Part shown: piece after piece, positions 1 to 48,935 of the stretch
How the letters are laid out: every line of letters begins with the position of its first letter
Position numbering within the stretch: position 1 is the stretch's first letter
From: Apostichopus japonicus
Taxonomy: Eukaryota; Echinodermata; Holothuroidea; Aspidochirotida; Stichopodidae
Assembly: GCF_037975245.1 (NCBI RefSeq)
Contig: NC_092572.1
Location: 9,382,001 to 9,446,000 of the forward strand
DNA length: 64,000 bases
Direction: 5' to 3'
The notes under the pieces: model-generated
The model's database searches: none
Seen by the model: the letters and a program-made list of their open reading frames with translations, nothing else
Told to the model about the DNA's origin: nothing
Translations under genes and position numbers: made by a program

Positions 1-351
1 AATTACATCACAATAATACTGCACTTTCTTCCAAATTGATTGACGTGGAATAAATTTTGTCGCAATTATGAATTTCAGCAAAGTAGAAGGAATCTGTTGT
101 AAATATACAGTAGTCGTCCGATTCGGATCAACGATGTTTTACAAACCTCTCCTCACAATCAAGTCCTTCATCTTTGTCTCTCTCTCTCTCTCTCTCATTC
201 AATAGGCAAACTTATTGCCAAGAAATGAGAATTTAATTAACTTAAAAATACCAAGGAGTGTGCAGTAAATAATCCTATCCTAATATTAATTTGGGAAGAT
301 AATGTAGCATTATTGTAAGTAATAATGATAACATATTGTTCTCACTCACAG

Positions 352-14718
<14,367 letters not shown>

Positions 14719-15945
14719 GCAACTTTTAAACTCGAAAAAGAGTTTTGGACAATGTTGAGAGGGGATTTTCTTGTGGAAAAAACGATGAAACTTCAAAGAC
14801 TATTTATTTTCTTCCTTGGAGGGTGAAGAAAAGATGTTGTATATCACATGCCTGGAAGGACTTGAAGAAGGGGTTGTTTTGTACTTATGACCCATGGCCT
14901 ATAATGGGACATGTTCTGATCACATGCCATTTGATGGACATGATGGACATTTGATGGACATGATTGACTTCATTCATTGTAATGGTAAAAGATAGATATG
15001 GAAAATGTAGATGGGAAATATTTATAAGTAAAAATATTGGGGAAATTTTGTTTTTATTTTTCTGTTAATTGGTCAAACTCTTGAGATTTGACAGAAACTT
15101 CCAAAATGTTCTATAAACATAAATGTTATGACTACTAACTCCAGAATGTTTCATTGATATAATTATATCAGATTCAGTTACGATTTTTAAATTTAAAAAG
15201 TTTCGCAAACAGAACTAAGGACCTCTCAAATAAGCAAGGGAACATGTTATATCAAACTATGAGACATGTTATACATTTTTGTTGTTGAAATTTCAGTTTT
15301 ATTTTGCCTGTGTATCTTTGACTTTCTTGTATGATAAAATCAGTTTTCATGCAAGTTATTCCACTTACTTATACTTACAAGTTATTCACTTAGAAAGTTT
15401 TACTAATAAGTTGGAAGTAAAAGTGCATATAAAAAGTTGATATAAGAGCACTGGAATCATTTTGGTGCTCTGGCTTCTGGCTAAAACCTTAGTTTTAATT
15501 TGCTGGTGTATCTTTGACTTTGTTGTGTGATAAAATCAATTTTCATGCAAATTTTTCAACCTTCACTTAGAAAGTTAAAAGAACGTAAGAAGTTGGAAGT
15601 AAAAGTTGATATAAGAGCATTGGAATCATTTTGATGCCCCGGCTTCAGTCATTTACTTGATAGATATATTATCTGAAGAGTGAAAACTTTTAGAGAAGTA
15701 GAAGTGAGGCACAAATACCATTGTTAACATTATGTCCAATTTGTACAGTTTATTTCACATCAAGGTGGTTATAAAATGAATCATGGAATTTACAAAAAAG
15801 GAAACAATATTCAGTTTACAACTTAGCCATGAAGTTTTAAACTGCGAAAGTGGGAGCCCTAGAAGCTAAATGGAATGTTGTAAAAACAAAATAGATGACC
15901 TAAATGTAAAACAAAAAAAATAATAAATGTGAACAAAATTTTATC
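14719..15945 (+). other. Probable COPA 3' UTR
   Basis: AT-rich non-coding sequence directly after the COPA stop, with an AATAAA at 15922-15927 that could set the 3' end. A ~190-bp segment is tandemly duplicated inside it (about 15294-15480 and 15488-15655, both with TGTATCTTTGACTT). Much of the block recurs at 18915-20215. Confidence 0.55.
15922..15927 (+). terminator. Candidate COPA polyadenylation signal
   Basis: Canonical AATAAA about 1.2 kb after the stop codon. Several other A/T-rich hexamers nearby could serve instead. Confidence 0.3.
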
Positions 15946-16169
15946 TAACAAAAATCATTATTTCCTTCAAGTATTTAAATTGTTGTGTATCACAATACAT
16001 GCATTCCTGACTATGTAACGGAAAATACAAAAAAAAACTAAAAATTGTTTAAATGTGTGTTTTTGTCATTGTTATTCCACGGTGGATCGTCCGTCTGTCA
16101 GTACTGATCGAGAATGGATCTGAATGTCAATGTTTTTATTATGATTTAATAATAATTTAATAATGAATG

Positions 16170-16173
<4 letters not shown>

Positions 16174-16243
<70 letters not shown>

Positions 16244-16244
16244 T
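16174..16244. repeat. (TA)n microsatellite
   Basis: About 70 bases of alternating TA with two C interruptions. Confidence 0.97.
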
Positions 16245-16324
16245 GTTTGCACGGGGTACCGCCCGACGTGACACTACCCGTTTTCTAATTTATTACCCGA
16301 ATCCTAGGCAAAGGGTGTTTTTTT

Positions 16325-16640
16325 TTGGCAGATTTCACATTGACTTGGTGCGGTGTTAGGCTACCATGTGGTCGCAGATAACAGCAATAACGAAAGTATT
16401 CCATGGATATTTTATAACTGCGTCACAATTTCCAGCTAATAAATAGATGCTTAGGCCAGATTACCCCATTGACTTAGTGTGGTGTTAGGCAACCATGTGG
16501 TCGAACGTAACAGCAATAATGAAAGTATTCCATGGATATCTTATAACTGCGTCACAATTTCAGCGAATAAACAGATGGGTTAGGCTTAGCTAGATTTCTC
16601 ATTGACTTAGTATGGTGTTAGGCTACCATGTGGAAGAAAT
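16325..16640. repeat. ~125-bp tandem repeat, about 2.6 copies
   Basis: Three starts share CATTGACTTRGTG, then GGTGTTAGGC, ACCATGTGG, ACAGCAATAA, GAAAGTATTCCATGGATAT and ACTGCGTCACAATTT. The third unit is truncated. No coding potential. Confidence 0.85.
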
Positions 16641-17119
16641 TGAAAGAATTCTCACAATTATTATTTATTCATTCGTTTATTTCATAGAAGGGAAGGCTGG
16701 CAAGGAATTTTACGAGATGTTTATGGATTATAGACAGGATAACTAAAAAATAATAATCGCAAGTGGCATTTTACTAATCGTTTATTCCAAATGCGATCAA
16801 ATTCCGCGGATCGCGCAGCTAATGCGAACCCTGGGCCTGCACAAAAGATAGTAGTATTAACAACTGTTTAGGAGCTAAATTGGATATTTACATGGTCTGA
16901 TCCAATAGACGTGGAGAACAAGCATAAGCAGCGGCGGCAGTGTGGGCTAGTAGTAATGTTAATTATATGAAGTTATTAACAAGTTAATGAAAGAAACAAA
17001 AGCAAATAAAAATTATTGAGGAACGTTTTATACCTTTTCTTATACCTACCTATTTGAACATGAAAACATTGTCAGTAGAGAATATAATTCATTTATTGTA
17101 GGCTATCCAATATGTAATT
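16641..17119. other. Non-coding, nothing recognised
   Basis: AT-rich intergenic sequence downstream of COPA; I see no gene, RNA or repeat I can name. Confidence 0.5.
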
Positions 17120-17545
17120 TCTTTTCACTTCATATTTTGAAAGTGACTCGAGTCATTTCCCTTTTTCAGAATGTTTGGCAGTGATGAAAGTCTTTCACCG
17201 CAATAGGGAGATTTACAAGTTTTCCATTCCAAAAATTGGGAAATGAGGAGAGTAGAGAATTAAGCAAAATGGAATTAAAAGTATAACAAAAATCATTTTG
17301 GGGGTATTTACACGTTACCTCTGAAATGATAAAAGGTCATGTAGAAATAATTGCAAAAGGTTAGCACTGCGGCAAACATTCAATATGTAGCCTACCCCCC
17401 CCCCCCCCAAAAAAAAAATAGTGATTTTTCCAAGTTCCTAATATATGAGTTGTCTGATATATTTATATATATCCAGTATATTTATGGATATATTTCTCGT
17501 ATATTTCTGATCGCAATTTAGAAAGAAATTAGAAATCACGATAAC
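17120..17545 (+). repeat. Decayed copy of the last COPA intron
   Basis: Segments match 14283-14465: the block around GAAAGTGACT, GAGTCATTTCCC, TTCAGAATGT, GGCAGTGATGAAA, and the block TTTAGAAAGAAATTAGAAATCA. A C/A run and other insertions interrupt it. The copy ends before the position where the last coding exon would lie. Confidence 0.75.
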
Positions 17546-18254
17546 CCAAGAAGGGAAGGTTGGACTAATATCATATTAATTTTAGTATGTAGTTGGTACA
17601 CGTTCAGTGCAAGATTTTATTGAGGTCAAAGGTCATTTGGAGTCACCAGACGCCAAATTGTGGAAACTTTCTTTTTATAAGCTACTGTATCTCCCACCGA
17701 CCAGCCTATAATATAACATGTGTGTTACGCCTCATACGAATAGGAGGCTATTGGCAATTGGAAATGAGCTTATGGGCATCCGTAGAATCTAATACTGCAT
17801 ATATTCAACGTGTCGCTCTAAGGCTTACTCTGCGTGCAAAAAGTGTACGTATTCTTTGTAGTATAGCGGTTCTATTGGACGTTTTCCGTCGTAGTTATTT
17901 CAGATTGGATGTAGTTTCGATGCGACCAGGCAGCGTTTATGAAACTTAACAGTTCGTCTAGTTCGATTTTTTACTATGACCAGTGCGAAATAATCGTGTA
18001 AAACGGTCTTAATCAGTGAGTTCACGAGCTATCGTCTGGATCGGCTGTTGGTCTCAATTTGAGTAGCTTCTTCCAACAGTTTCAGCATAGATAGTCCTTA
18101 AAAGTAACGTTCGACTTTCGTCACGTTTATGATTATGGGACAACTTTACAAACCTGGCTAGGCCTGTGAGCAAATTTATGTTGTCTAGGTTGGCAAGAAT
18201 ATGGTTCGTTAACACAACAACGTGAAGAATACCAGTCAGAATACCAATACTTCA

Positions 18255-18571
18255 AGGCATTGAAGACTCGCCCCAAACCACGTGTTTCCGTTGCTTGCAA
18301 GTGAAGTTTTTCTCTTGTCGCTACAAAATGCAGACAGTATCTTTAGCTGGACCTGAGATGTCCATCGCTGTATCGTTAGTACACTGTGCTGTGTGTTTTG
18401 ACCGCAGCTGTTTGTACTGAGGTACACTAGTGTCTAATTACTGACGGTAGCAAGCTGTGTGTGCATTTGCTGGGATCGATGGTGGTGTGTAACACTTCTG
18501 TTACACCTCATTCGAAACAAGGTAAGATTACCGGCATTAGACGGTTCTTTTTGCGCGAGTCTTCACACACT
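18255..18571. mobile_element. TTAA-target MITE, copy 2
   Basis: 317 bp with termini AGGCATTGAAGACTCG and CGAGTCTTCACAC, flanked by TTCA and TTAA (one mismatch in the target duplication). Same family as 11486-11828. It lies in the gap that replaces the coding exon in the duplicated COPA 3' end. Confidence 0.8.
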
Positions 18572-18914
18572 TTAAATGCTGTTTAACTGTAATAGTAAAC
18601 ACCTTGTCTAAGGTTCAAACCCCAAAGGTGAAATCTTAATATTCTGCCTTTTCTCCGTCCAGTCTCCACCAGAGATATCATTTTGATATTTCTGCTCTTT
18701 TCCTCCTTCCATTCACTCCTTGAACATCACCCTCCGTTCCATTTTTGTAGAAAAACTTACGATGAAACATTGAACACTTCTATCGCTTAGCATGCAACTT
18801 CCGAGGAACAATACAAAACCGGAAAACATTTATGAACAACAAAGGTGATCAAAGTGATTTCAAAGTTTTTCAAGGTTTGATAAAACGCCCAGTGACAGCT
18901 TTGAACAAGTCCAT

Positions 18915-20215
18915 TGTAGAAAAAACGATGAAACTTCAAAGACTATTAATTTTATCTTTATTGGACGACGGTGAAGAAAAGATGTTGTTTTTCATACGCC
19001 TGTAAGGACTTGAAGAGAGGGTTGTTTTGTACTTAAGACCCTTGACCTATAAAGGGAGTTGACATGTTCTGGTCACATGCCATTTGATGGACATGGCTTC
19101 ATTCATTGTAATGGTAAAAGATAGATATGGAAAACGTAGATGGGAAATTTTTATAACTACAAATATTGGTGGAATTTTGCTTTGATTTTACTGTTAATTG
19201 GTCAAGCTCTGACATTTGTTTTGCAGATATTTTACAACTCTATTAAACTTGAAAGAAAGACTTCAATGTGGATGACAGTTTGCGTAGAAAGGGGGATGGG
19301 AGCAGGGGGGGGATGGAAGAAATACACATTCTGACAAAAATTTCCAGAATGCTCTATAAATATAAATGATATGACTACTAACTCCAGAATGTTTCATAAT
19401 AGGTACGATTTGTAAATTTAAAACGTTTCACAAACAGAACCAAGGACCTCTCAAATAAGCAAGAGAACATGTTATATCAAACTATGAGACATGTTATACA
19501 TTTGTTTTGTTGAAACTTTAGTTTTAGTTTGCCTGTGTATCTTTGACTTTCTTGTATGCTAAAATCAATTTTCATGCAAATTGTTCAACCTTCACTTAGA
19601 AAGTTAAAACAACGTAAGAAGTTGGAAGTAAAAGTTGATATAAGAGCACTAGAATCATCATTTTAGTGCTCTAGCTTCAGTCATTTACTCTTCCAAAAGC
19701 TGATAGATATAGTATCTGAACACAGAACAGTGAAAGCTTTTAGAGAGAAATAGAAGTGAGGCACAAATACCATTGTTAACATTATGTCCAATTTGTACAA
19801 GTTTATTTCACATCAAGGTGGTTATAAAATGAATCATGGAATTAAAGCAATAAAGGAAACAATATTCAGTTTACAACTTAGCCATTAAGTTTTAAACTTC
19901 AAAAGTGAGAGCAATAGAAGCTAAATGGAATGTTGTAAAAACAAAATAGATGATCTAAATGTAAAATAAAAAATAAACGAAAAAAAAAGAAAAAAGAATT
20001 TGACCAAAATTTTATCTAACAAAAATCGTTATTTCCTTCAAATATTTAAATTGTTGTGTATCACAATACATGCATTCCTGACTATGCTACGGAAAATACA
20101 AAAAACTGTCAATAGCTATCTATTAAAATGTTTTTTTTTGTCGTTGTTGTTATTCCACGGTGGATCGTCTGTCAGTACTGATCAAGAATGGATCTGGAAC
20201 GCCAAAGTTTTTTAT
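18915..20215 (+). repeat. Second copy of the COPA 3' UTR
   Basis: Long match to 14775-16145 in the same order and orientation, beginning at AAAAACGATGAAACTTCAAA and ending near TTCCACGGTGGATCGT. It has only one copy of the ~190-bp unit that is doubled in the COPA UTR, so that doubling is probably later. No COPA coding sequence is attached. Confidence 0.9.
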
Positions 20216-20269
20216 GAATTAATAGCAATATTAATTCACACAATAAAGTTGTGTGAGTTTATTATATAT

Positions 20270-20423
20270 AATATAGTAATATTATATATAACATATATAA
20301 TTAAATTATATATATAATTAAATATATATATTATCATAAAATAATAATAAGACACATATATATATAGCTGCAGGCGTGAAACTCGAGTAACAACTTGCTG
20401 TAAGTTACCGTATAGGGTATATA

Positions 20424-20516
<93 letters not shown>
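20270..20516. repeat. AT-rich repeats and (TA)n microsatellite
   Basis: TATATAAT-type repeats at 20270-20360, then about 100 bases of alternating TA at 20418-20516. Confidence 0.95.
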
Positions 20517-20517
<1 letters not shown>

Positions 20518-23117
20518 ATACTTTTTCTTTTTTAATCAGGCTATCAAATTCCCAGTGAGACAACCAATCACATGACTTGTTGTACTAACAACCACAACAC
20601 ACAAGCTTTGAGAATCCAGGATACATATATTGGACATACGTACTGGACATTTTCAATATTGGGTCATTTATCACAGATTTTGCGTACAAGGTATGACAAT
20701 AACTAAACTTCAAGACAATTTTGACTTGCCTTTACTGACAATATTAAGATATTTATGCAATATCATTTGCATATTACAAATTACTGCAAATGCAAATAAC
20801 TGCATATTGCAAACTTACCTATTTCATCTATTTAAAATGTAACATTGAGATTGTTACACAGATTCAAAAAAGGCACATGACAACAAGAGACCGTGCAAGA
20901 AATAGTAGAATACTCCAGAGGTTCTTCCAAAATAAAAATAAACTTACAAACACTTTGAGAGAAAAGACATTTGAAACTCATTGGTTATTTTGAACAGTAC
21001 AGACATGTCTGTTTGCTTTTAAAAAGAAATATCTAAGAATATAGCTTACACCATGTATGAATGATAACCCACAGTAGCATAGCCAGAGAGGAGAAGGGGG
21101 GGGAGGGGAGGTTGATCCCAACTCCATGAGATGGGACAGAATATGGAAGAAGTTATCCAATCAGAGAAGCAAAATTTATTTCTAATATCAAAGCAGCTAT
21201 TAATTGATGCTCAAAATTTTGTTGCTTTTTTTTTTAAATAGACCCAACAAGGATGGCTAATAAATTTGGTGAATTAACAAGAACATTCCTCTGAAATAAC
21301 CAGAGTTTTCAAAGATTTTGTGAATAGATTGATTCCTCATCTCCCTAGCTATGCCCATGGTGATTATTGCAAAAGAACATGTAAAAGATTCTCTTATCTT
21401 AAGGTAAAGTAAATCTCTTTGGTGAGCAGTGGAGAGAAATTAAAAATTATTGAATAGTAGAAAAATATTGGTCAAGTAGATGAAAGATCCCGGTGTAGAT
21501 TATTTGAAAGGCAATTTTGCTTGAATCGTTAAGACACAGAATACATGGCACATAAGAATGGAATAATTAAGTAAGGATTGGAAAAACAATCTGCATATAT
21601 TATGAATAATTGCCAAACTTTCAGCTAACTCAAGAAAGCTACTTCCAAACACTAAACAGATATACACACTTGCCCCGTTAGGCTTTCAGCTAACTCAAGA
21701 AAGCTACTTCCAAACCCTAGAAAGATGTGACAAACTTGCACTGTTCTCGCTTTCACAACTCCCCACGGCTTTGCTTCAATCACAGTGACCAGTTGACGCA
21801 AGAGGGGAGAATTCTGCATTTTTAATTGCCTCAAAGTTCCTTAGAGACTGCCTTATTTCTTTAAGCTTTGAGGAGTCTTAAGGAGTCCTCCAGAATGTGT
21901 CATTGGATGGTAGAGTACCCCGTGTCCAAGGTAATAATTCCATGGTCAATCAGAGACCCTGACATATTTGAGATTGGGGCTAAGAGGATGGGGAATGGGG
22001 TGTGACAAGGATCAGGAAATGTTGAGCTGCTTTGGAGGACATATCTGTTACCACCTCAATGTGGAAATCATTGCGGGTTGCCATGCCCCCATCTCCCAAT
22101 GTCGGGGGACCTGGGTCAACACATGAGAATATATTACTGGTAGAATAAATTATCGTATCATGTATCAGATATGCAAGCATGTAGATTAAAGTGTTTGGCA
22201 AAGAAAGTACCAAACCTGTCTGTTGCTTGAGGTCAAATCAGCACAAAACTCTTGCTTTTAGTAATCATAAACAGGGTCGTAGAGACGTTCGGAATACATA
22301 TGTCTGAAAGACTAACGCAACTTGCATATTAGTTACTATGGAATCACAGCATTTCATTTCTCATAGTTGTTCTCTCCTCGTTAACGTAAATAACAAATTA
22401 ATATTAATTTGTTACTGCTAGAGCAGTGACGTCTTACACTCCCAAAAAGTGACATATCATAAAAGTATAAAAGAGTTTAACATTGAGCGAAGAAGACTAT
22501 ATCATTTCCAATATGTTTGAAAGAAATACAAATGACCTTTGACATCCATGCTGTCATGCGACCATTTTAAATGTCAACAGAACAAGTGCCAGCATGTTCA
22601 TTTCAATTTGTAAAAAAATTCTATTTTTTCACCTGAAAATCCTAAAGACAATATCATAACAACAAACCATGAGAAAATATATCTAATTTCTTCTTTTAAA
22701 TCTAAGGACTGTTTAATAATATAACTTTCTTGTAAATGTAGTTATTTTATTACATTAAAATCATTCATTGTATAATTTATCATATATGAGATTTATAATA
22801 TATAAATTTGCATATCTTGACATATTACATTTTATGAAAAAGTTTCTTTATAAATTCAACAGGGATTAAAAAATACAGATCAATTCTTTTTTTTTCTTCA
22901 GAATCTTTAACATAATTACCTTAAGTCTTTGCACACACGGTTCAAATAAACTTACTTGTACACTTTGGTAGTTATAACGCAAACCAGTGGGTTCAACACA
23001 CACTGGCTGCTTTTACATGATTCCCTAAACACTGAGTAAATGTAATACTGTCAATCGCCACGGAAACTGTCCCAGATCCTGGTGCTGCATATTCCTTACA
23101 TGTTTACATTGTTATTC

Positions 23118-23156
<39 letters not shown>

Positions 23157-24355
23157 AAATTGAACACGATTGGCTATGAGAGTGACATCTTTTTTATCTT
23201 ACGAGCAAAAGTGAATAGCGCCCTCGGCGAGCAGACCGGTTGGTAAGTCTATAATTGTGCTCACTTTCTAACAAGTTGTCTGTACAGGTATTTTATCTTC
23301 ATGGATTCGTAACTCGTACTCTGGACAATATGGAAATCGACTAGTATAGACAATAGCACAATATATGAACATGAGGGCAATCAATGGACTTGCAGACCTC
23401 ATCTCCTTCATGACTTTACTCTTGGCAGCATCATTTTTAAGTATGCCATTTGTTCACACAGTCAGTTTGAACTTGAACAGGCTTACGGAGTAGGAAGGAG
23501 TTGGCGACACTCTTGAGCACACTTTAGGTCAAATTGGACTTTGAGCACAATTGACCTTTTCCTCGGACCTAAACACCAAAATCTGCACTATTCGTTCCTA
23601 ACACACTTTTTACTCACTCACTCACTCACTCCTTGACACACTCAATCACTCACTAAAACACTCACACAATTCCTCACATTTCTGATGTGGGGGGTAAAGT
23701 ACACTATTTCATCTCCCTATACATTACATGTAGGGAGATAAGATAAAAACATGTACTAATAATTTTTTTTTAAAGTACTTATAAAAAAAAAGTAAAAAAA
23801 AGGTACTGAAAAAAAGTAAATGAATTTGTTTTTAAAAAGTACTAAAATTAAATCTGTATTGTACTTCTATTAAACTAATTTTGTAACAAGCTGCAGGGGT
23901 CAGTGTCCCAGAACAAAACACAATCTGTGCTACCTGAGTAACGCTATGTCAAGTCATAACCAAAAAAACTGTACATCTCCATGCTGTCTCAAAAGTTTAC
24001 TTTTGGCGGATCAAGAATCCATTTGCCCAGTCACGTGTGTCAGAAGCTGCTTGGTCAGTGCTGACCCTTGGTACCTGATACTAACGTGGGGGGTGGTGGG
24101 GGGGGGGTGGGGTAATCAGCATTCTTTCTTTACATCCTTTACAGCCGACTTTTATTATAGCAGATCAGCAATCCCATGTTATAGAGGTTACTGTAATACT
24201 CTTTAAGGTCATGAACCTGTGTGGTTGACGCTTAGACGTAGTTCTCGAGTCTCTACGGAGATGTGTGTCTCATGTTTTAATGTAAAGATTAAGGGTCTCT
24301 TACCCCATTCTGTTTTCCATTGGCTTGAAACAAGCTAGTGATGTTTGCATCTGTT
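20517..24355. other. Intergenic, no gene recognised
   Basis: Contains a short tandem duplication at 21621-21717 (CAGCTAACTCAAGAAAGCTA twice), a poly-A run at 23121-23154, a (CTCA)n tract around 23615-23650 and a G-run at 24087-24113. The open frames here are short, with no recognisable protein motif or splice context. The true 3' end of the minus-strand TMEM145-like gene could lie in this stretch. Confidence 0.5.
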
Positions 24356-24360
24356 CTAGG

Positions 24361-24410
24361 AGTACCAGTGCTTGCTGGTCGCGGTGTCTGATTGCTCGGC
24401 TAAGGGAGTT
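24361..24410 (-). repeat. Short tRNA-like A-box fragment
   Basis: The reverse strand reads TTAGCCGAGCAATCAGACAC, resembling the D-arm/A-box of a leucine-type tRNA, but no matching B box or acceptor stem follows. Probably a SINE remnant. Confidence 0.35.
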
Positions 24411-24439
24411 TTGAAAAAGGAATGGAAGGATATTAATTC

Positions 24440-24600
24440 ATGAGCAACAAAATATATATGATTGAGCACCAAAATGCACATGATTTGAGCACCACAATAT
24501 ATATGAGCACCAATATATATAAGCACCAATAAATATATATGTATAAGCACAATATATAAGCACAATAAACATATATATATATAATCACAATATATATACT
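24440..24600. repeat. Degenerate GAGCACCAATATATAT tandem repeat
   Basis: Eight or so units of (G/A)AGCACMANWATATATAT with decay, lying between the two tRNA-like pieces. Confidence 0.8.
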
Positions 24601-24604
24601 TATA

Positions 24605-24745
24605 TATATCTATAGTAAATAAATAAAGAACGACACACCAGAAAAATTCCACTCTACGACCGGGACTCATCAGACGAAGGTAGGAATCGAACCCAGGATC
24701 TTGCGTCACAGACCAAAGTCCGTACCACTGGACCACAGTGATTCT
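24605..24745 (-). mobile_element. tRNA-derived SINE
   Basis: On the reverse strand an A-box-like GTGGTCCAGTGGTACGG is followed about 35 bases later by a B box GGGTTCGATTCC, then a short non-tRNA tail. The 3' side lacks a tRNA acceptor pairing, so this is a SINE head, not a functional tRNA gene. Confidence 0.7.
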
Positions 24746-25205
24746 ACTGTGTGTTAATGCGTATAAATTGGCTTTGTATTGTTATTGAGGGTGTATTACC
24801 CAAGTGCTATGATTGTATTGAGTGCACCCCTGGTGCTTTGAATCTGACAATTTACACAAAATAACCACTCTCTATAGTCAAGCCAAGCCGTATATAAGAA
24901 ATGAATGTGTAGAAAGTGGTATGACAGATAAAGAGTAAACAAATAGAACAGCCAGTTTATAATAAATCATCCATAAATCAACTAGTTGCCTTGGTAACTG
25001 TAATTTTCCCCTGCATTATATTGTTGCTACTAGCCATACCACCAAACATTTAGAATTACACCTTACAGGAATGGAATTAGGGCAATACAAAAGGTACCTT
25101 TGTGATGGTAAAAACCTTAAGGTAAGTCCACTAGAAAAGTGTGTTAATGATTACATCATTCTATGGAGTCAACAGCCTAAATTTAGAACCACCATCGCTC
25201 TGCCT

Positions 25206-47013
<21,808 letters not shown>

Positions 47014-48140
47014 TTTACTGGGATATTTTACAGACAATGACATACAGGATCAGCTCTGTTGCATTACATTTTCTTCAAAATTAACGATCCCGCTACTAGC
47101 CTGAGTTCGGCTAGTTGCTGGCCTGGGACAGTAATTGCCTTTTGGTATAGTGTTTTAGACGAACTGCTACTTGGCTAGGCTGTAGCCTAACTACAGTAGA
47201 GAATGCTAACGTAGGGGCCTAGGCTTGTAACGGTAACAAGAAGTCTCAAATTATCTCTGCAGAGTGAATAAGCAAGCCAGTCTAGAAACTTCGCAATATG
47301 TTTGAAATACTTTCCAACTCTTGTTGTTGAAATGCTTCCGTTAAAGTAGAGATGAAACCAGTTAACTTCTGTAAAATAACTAATAGCCCGACTCGGTGTA
47401 TAGTTAGTGGACTTTAGGCCTATCATTTGTACACACAAAAGTAATATTTGTTCGATTCGATTATACTATGTATGTAATAATATAGTGTCGACATGTAAAG
47501 GATATTTCGCGCAACTACTATGACGTAGGAAATAAGAAATGCATATTCAGTAGCATGACCTCAGCTGGTTTCTACTATCAACGTGTACTGCTGCCTAGCA
47601 ACACACAACAAATGAAAGAATCGGCTTTTGTGAAATAATCGATATGCTAGGCACAAGAACACTTATCTGTTTAATTAAAGGCTAATGGTGGAGAAACCAC
47701 CCTGTTTGTTGTAGATATATTTGCACTAAGTCAACGCACATGACGAGCAAAGTTCATTTCATGATTCTCACTCGGTAGTTAGGTGAATTCTTAGACCGAA
47801 GACGTCAATACTTTCTCATATCATTAGCAGCCTGATCAATCTGCTTCAGCCAAAACAAAATTAATTTTTATCATGCTCATGTAACCTATTTAAGTTTGAG
47901 TGGAAATTTTCTTCTAAAGCTATCGTATTTTGCACGCTTTATAGTATCGACAAGTGTATTATAATTTGTCTATTAAGTGTCATTCAGTTTGTTTTTCTGT
48001 CAAAGAAAGTTAGACATAGCTTGCCCATCGTGGGGTGCTGAGGAGGGGCGGTGGAAGGCCCTTAGACCTGTCAATCATCAAATTCCATAGGTAAAAATTG
48101 TAGCAAAACAAATATTTTTTTTTCAGGATTTTTTGATATA
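47014..48140. other. Upstream region of the TMEM145-like gene
   Basis: Presumed promoter and 5' UTR of the minus-strand gene. I find no TATA box or CpG cluster I would assign, and no further gene. Confidence 0.4.
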
Positions 48141-48144
48141 TTAA

Positions 48145-48493
48145 AGGCATTGAAGACTCGCTCAAAACCGCGCTCTGAAAAAGTTAACTTTCCGTTGCTT
48201 GCAAGTTTTCTTCTTGTTGCTACAAAATGCAGACAGTAATGAAACGTGATACCTTGTTATCTTTTATCTAGACCTGAGATGTCCATCGCTGCTATGTACA
48301 CTGTGTTGTGGGTATTGACCATAGCTGTATGCATTGACTGACTGTACACTAGTGACTAATTACAGACGGTAGAAAGCTGTGTGTGTATTTTCTGGGATCG
48401 ATGGTGGTGTCTAACACTTCTGTTACACCTCATTTGAAACTAGGTCAGATTTACGGCATGAGACGTTTCTTTGTACCCGAGTCTTCACACCCT
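48145..48493. mobile_element. TTAA-target MITE, copy 3 (best preserved)
   Basis: 349 bp, perfect TTAA duplication (48141-48144 and 48494-48497), termini AGGCATTGAAGACTCG and AGGGTGTGAAGACTCG as inverted repeats. Non-coding. Confidence 0.92.
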
Positions 48494-48740
48494 TTAATGT
48501 TCAAACAATGATTTTGACTTAAGATTGTTTTGCAAACCACAGGTTTCGGGCACCAATATCTTTTTTTTTTATTGGGGGGGGGGTATTTCTAGTTCCCATT
48601 TTTGGGGAGAGAGGGGGGGGGGGAGATGACAGGTCTGGACCCTTAAATATAAAAACATAGAAAGATCTGTTGGGTTTGAAAAACACTATCACCAGGAAAA
48701 CAATGACCTGTAATAATACCGATTCACAGTTTTCTGCTCT

Positions 48741-48935
48741 CTAACCAAAAGCCAGCAGCTCTCTAAAATCCACCCTCTCCCCTCCACACAACTCACAGAG
48801 AAGCCTGATCACAATATCATGAGTAACAGGTGTCATAATGGAGTCACCTCTCACTTTTAATACACTTCTCTCTTTTAAGAAAGGAACAATGTATTGCAGA
48901 TATGCATGTTTAAGCAGTTCCCCTAAAATTATCAA
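48741..48935 (-). CDS. Possible C-terminal exon of an unidentified gene
   Basis: An acceptor-like TTGATAATTTTAG is followed by a 60-codon frame with natural-looking composition (ELLKHAYLQYIVPFLKERS, VTHDIVIRLLCELCGG, RVDFRELLAFG), ending at TAG 48741-48743. The entry phase needs two bases, as would exon 7 of RSPH1. I do not recognise the protein and see no convincing upstream exon between here and RSPH1. It could be a lone exon, an alternative 3' exon, or a fragment of a transposon or retrogene. Confidence 0.3.
   Translation of the reverse strand: MIILGELLKHAYLQYIVPFLKERSVLKVRGDSIMTPVTHDIVIRLLCELCGGERVDFRELLAFG

Noticed and set aside
17593..17949. 118-codon plus-strand frame
   Set aside because: No recognisable domain, no splice or promoter context, and it lies in duplicated non-coding DNA.
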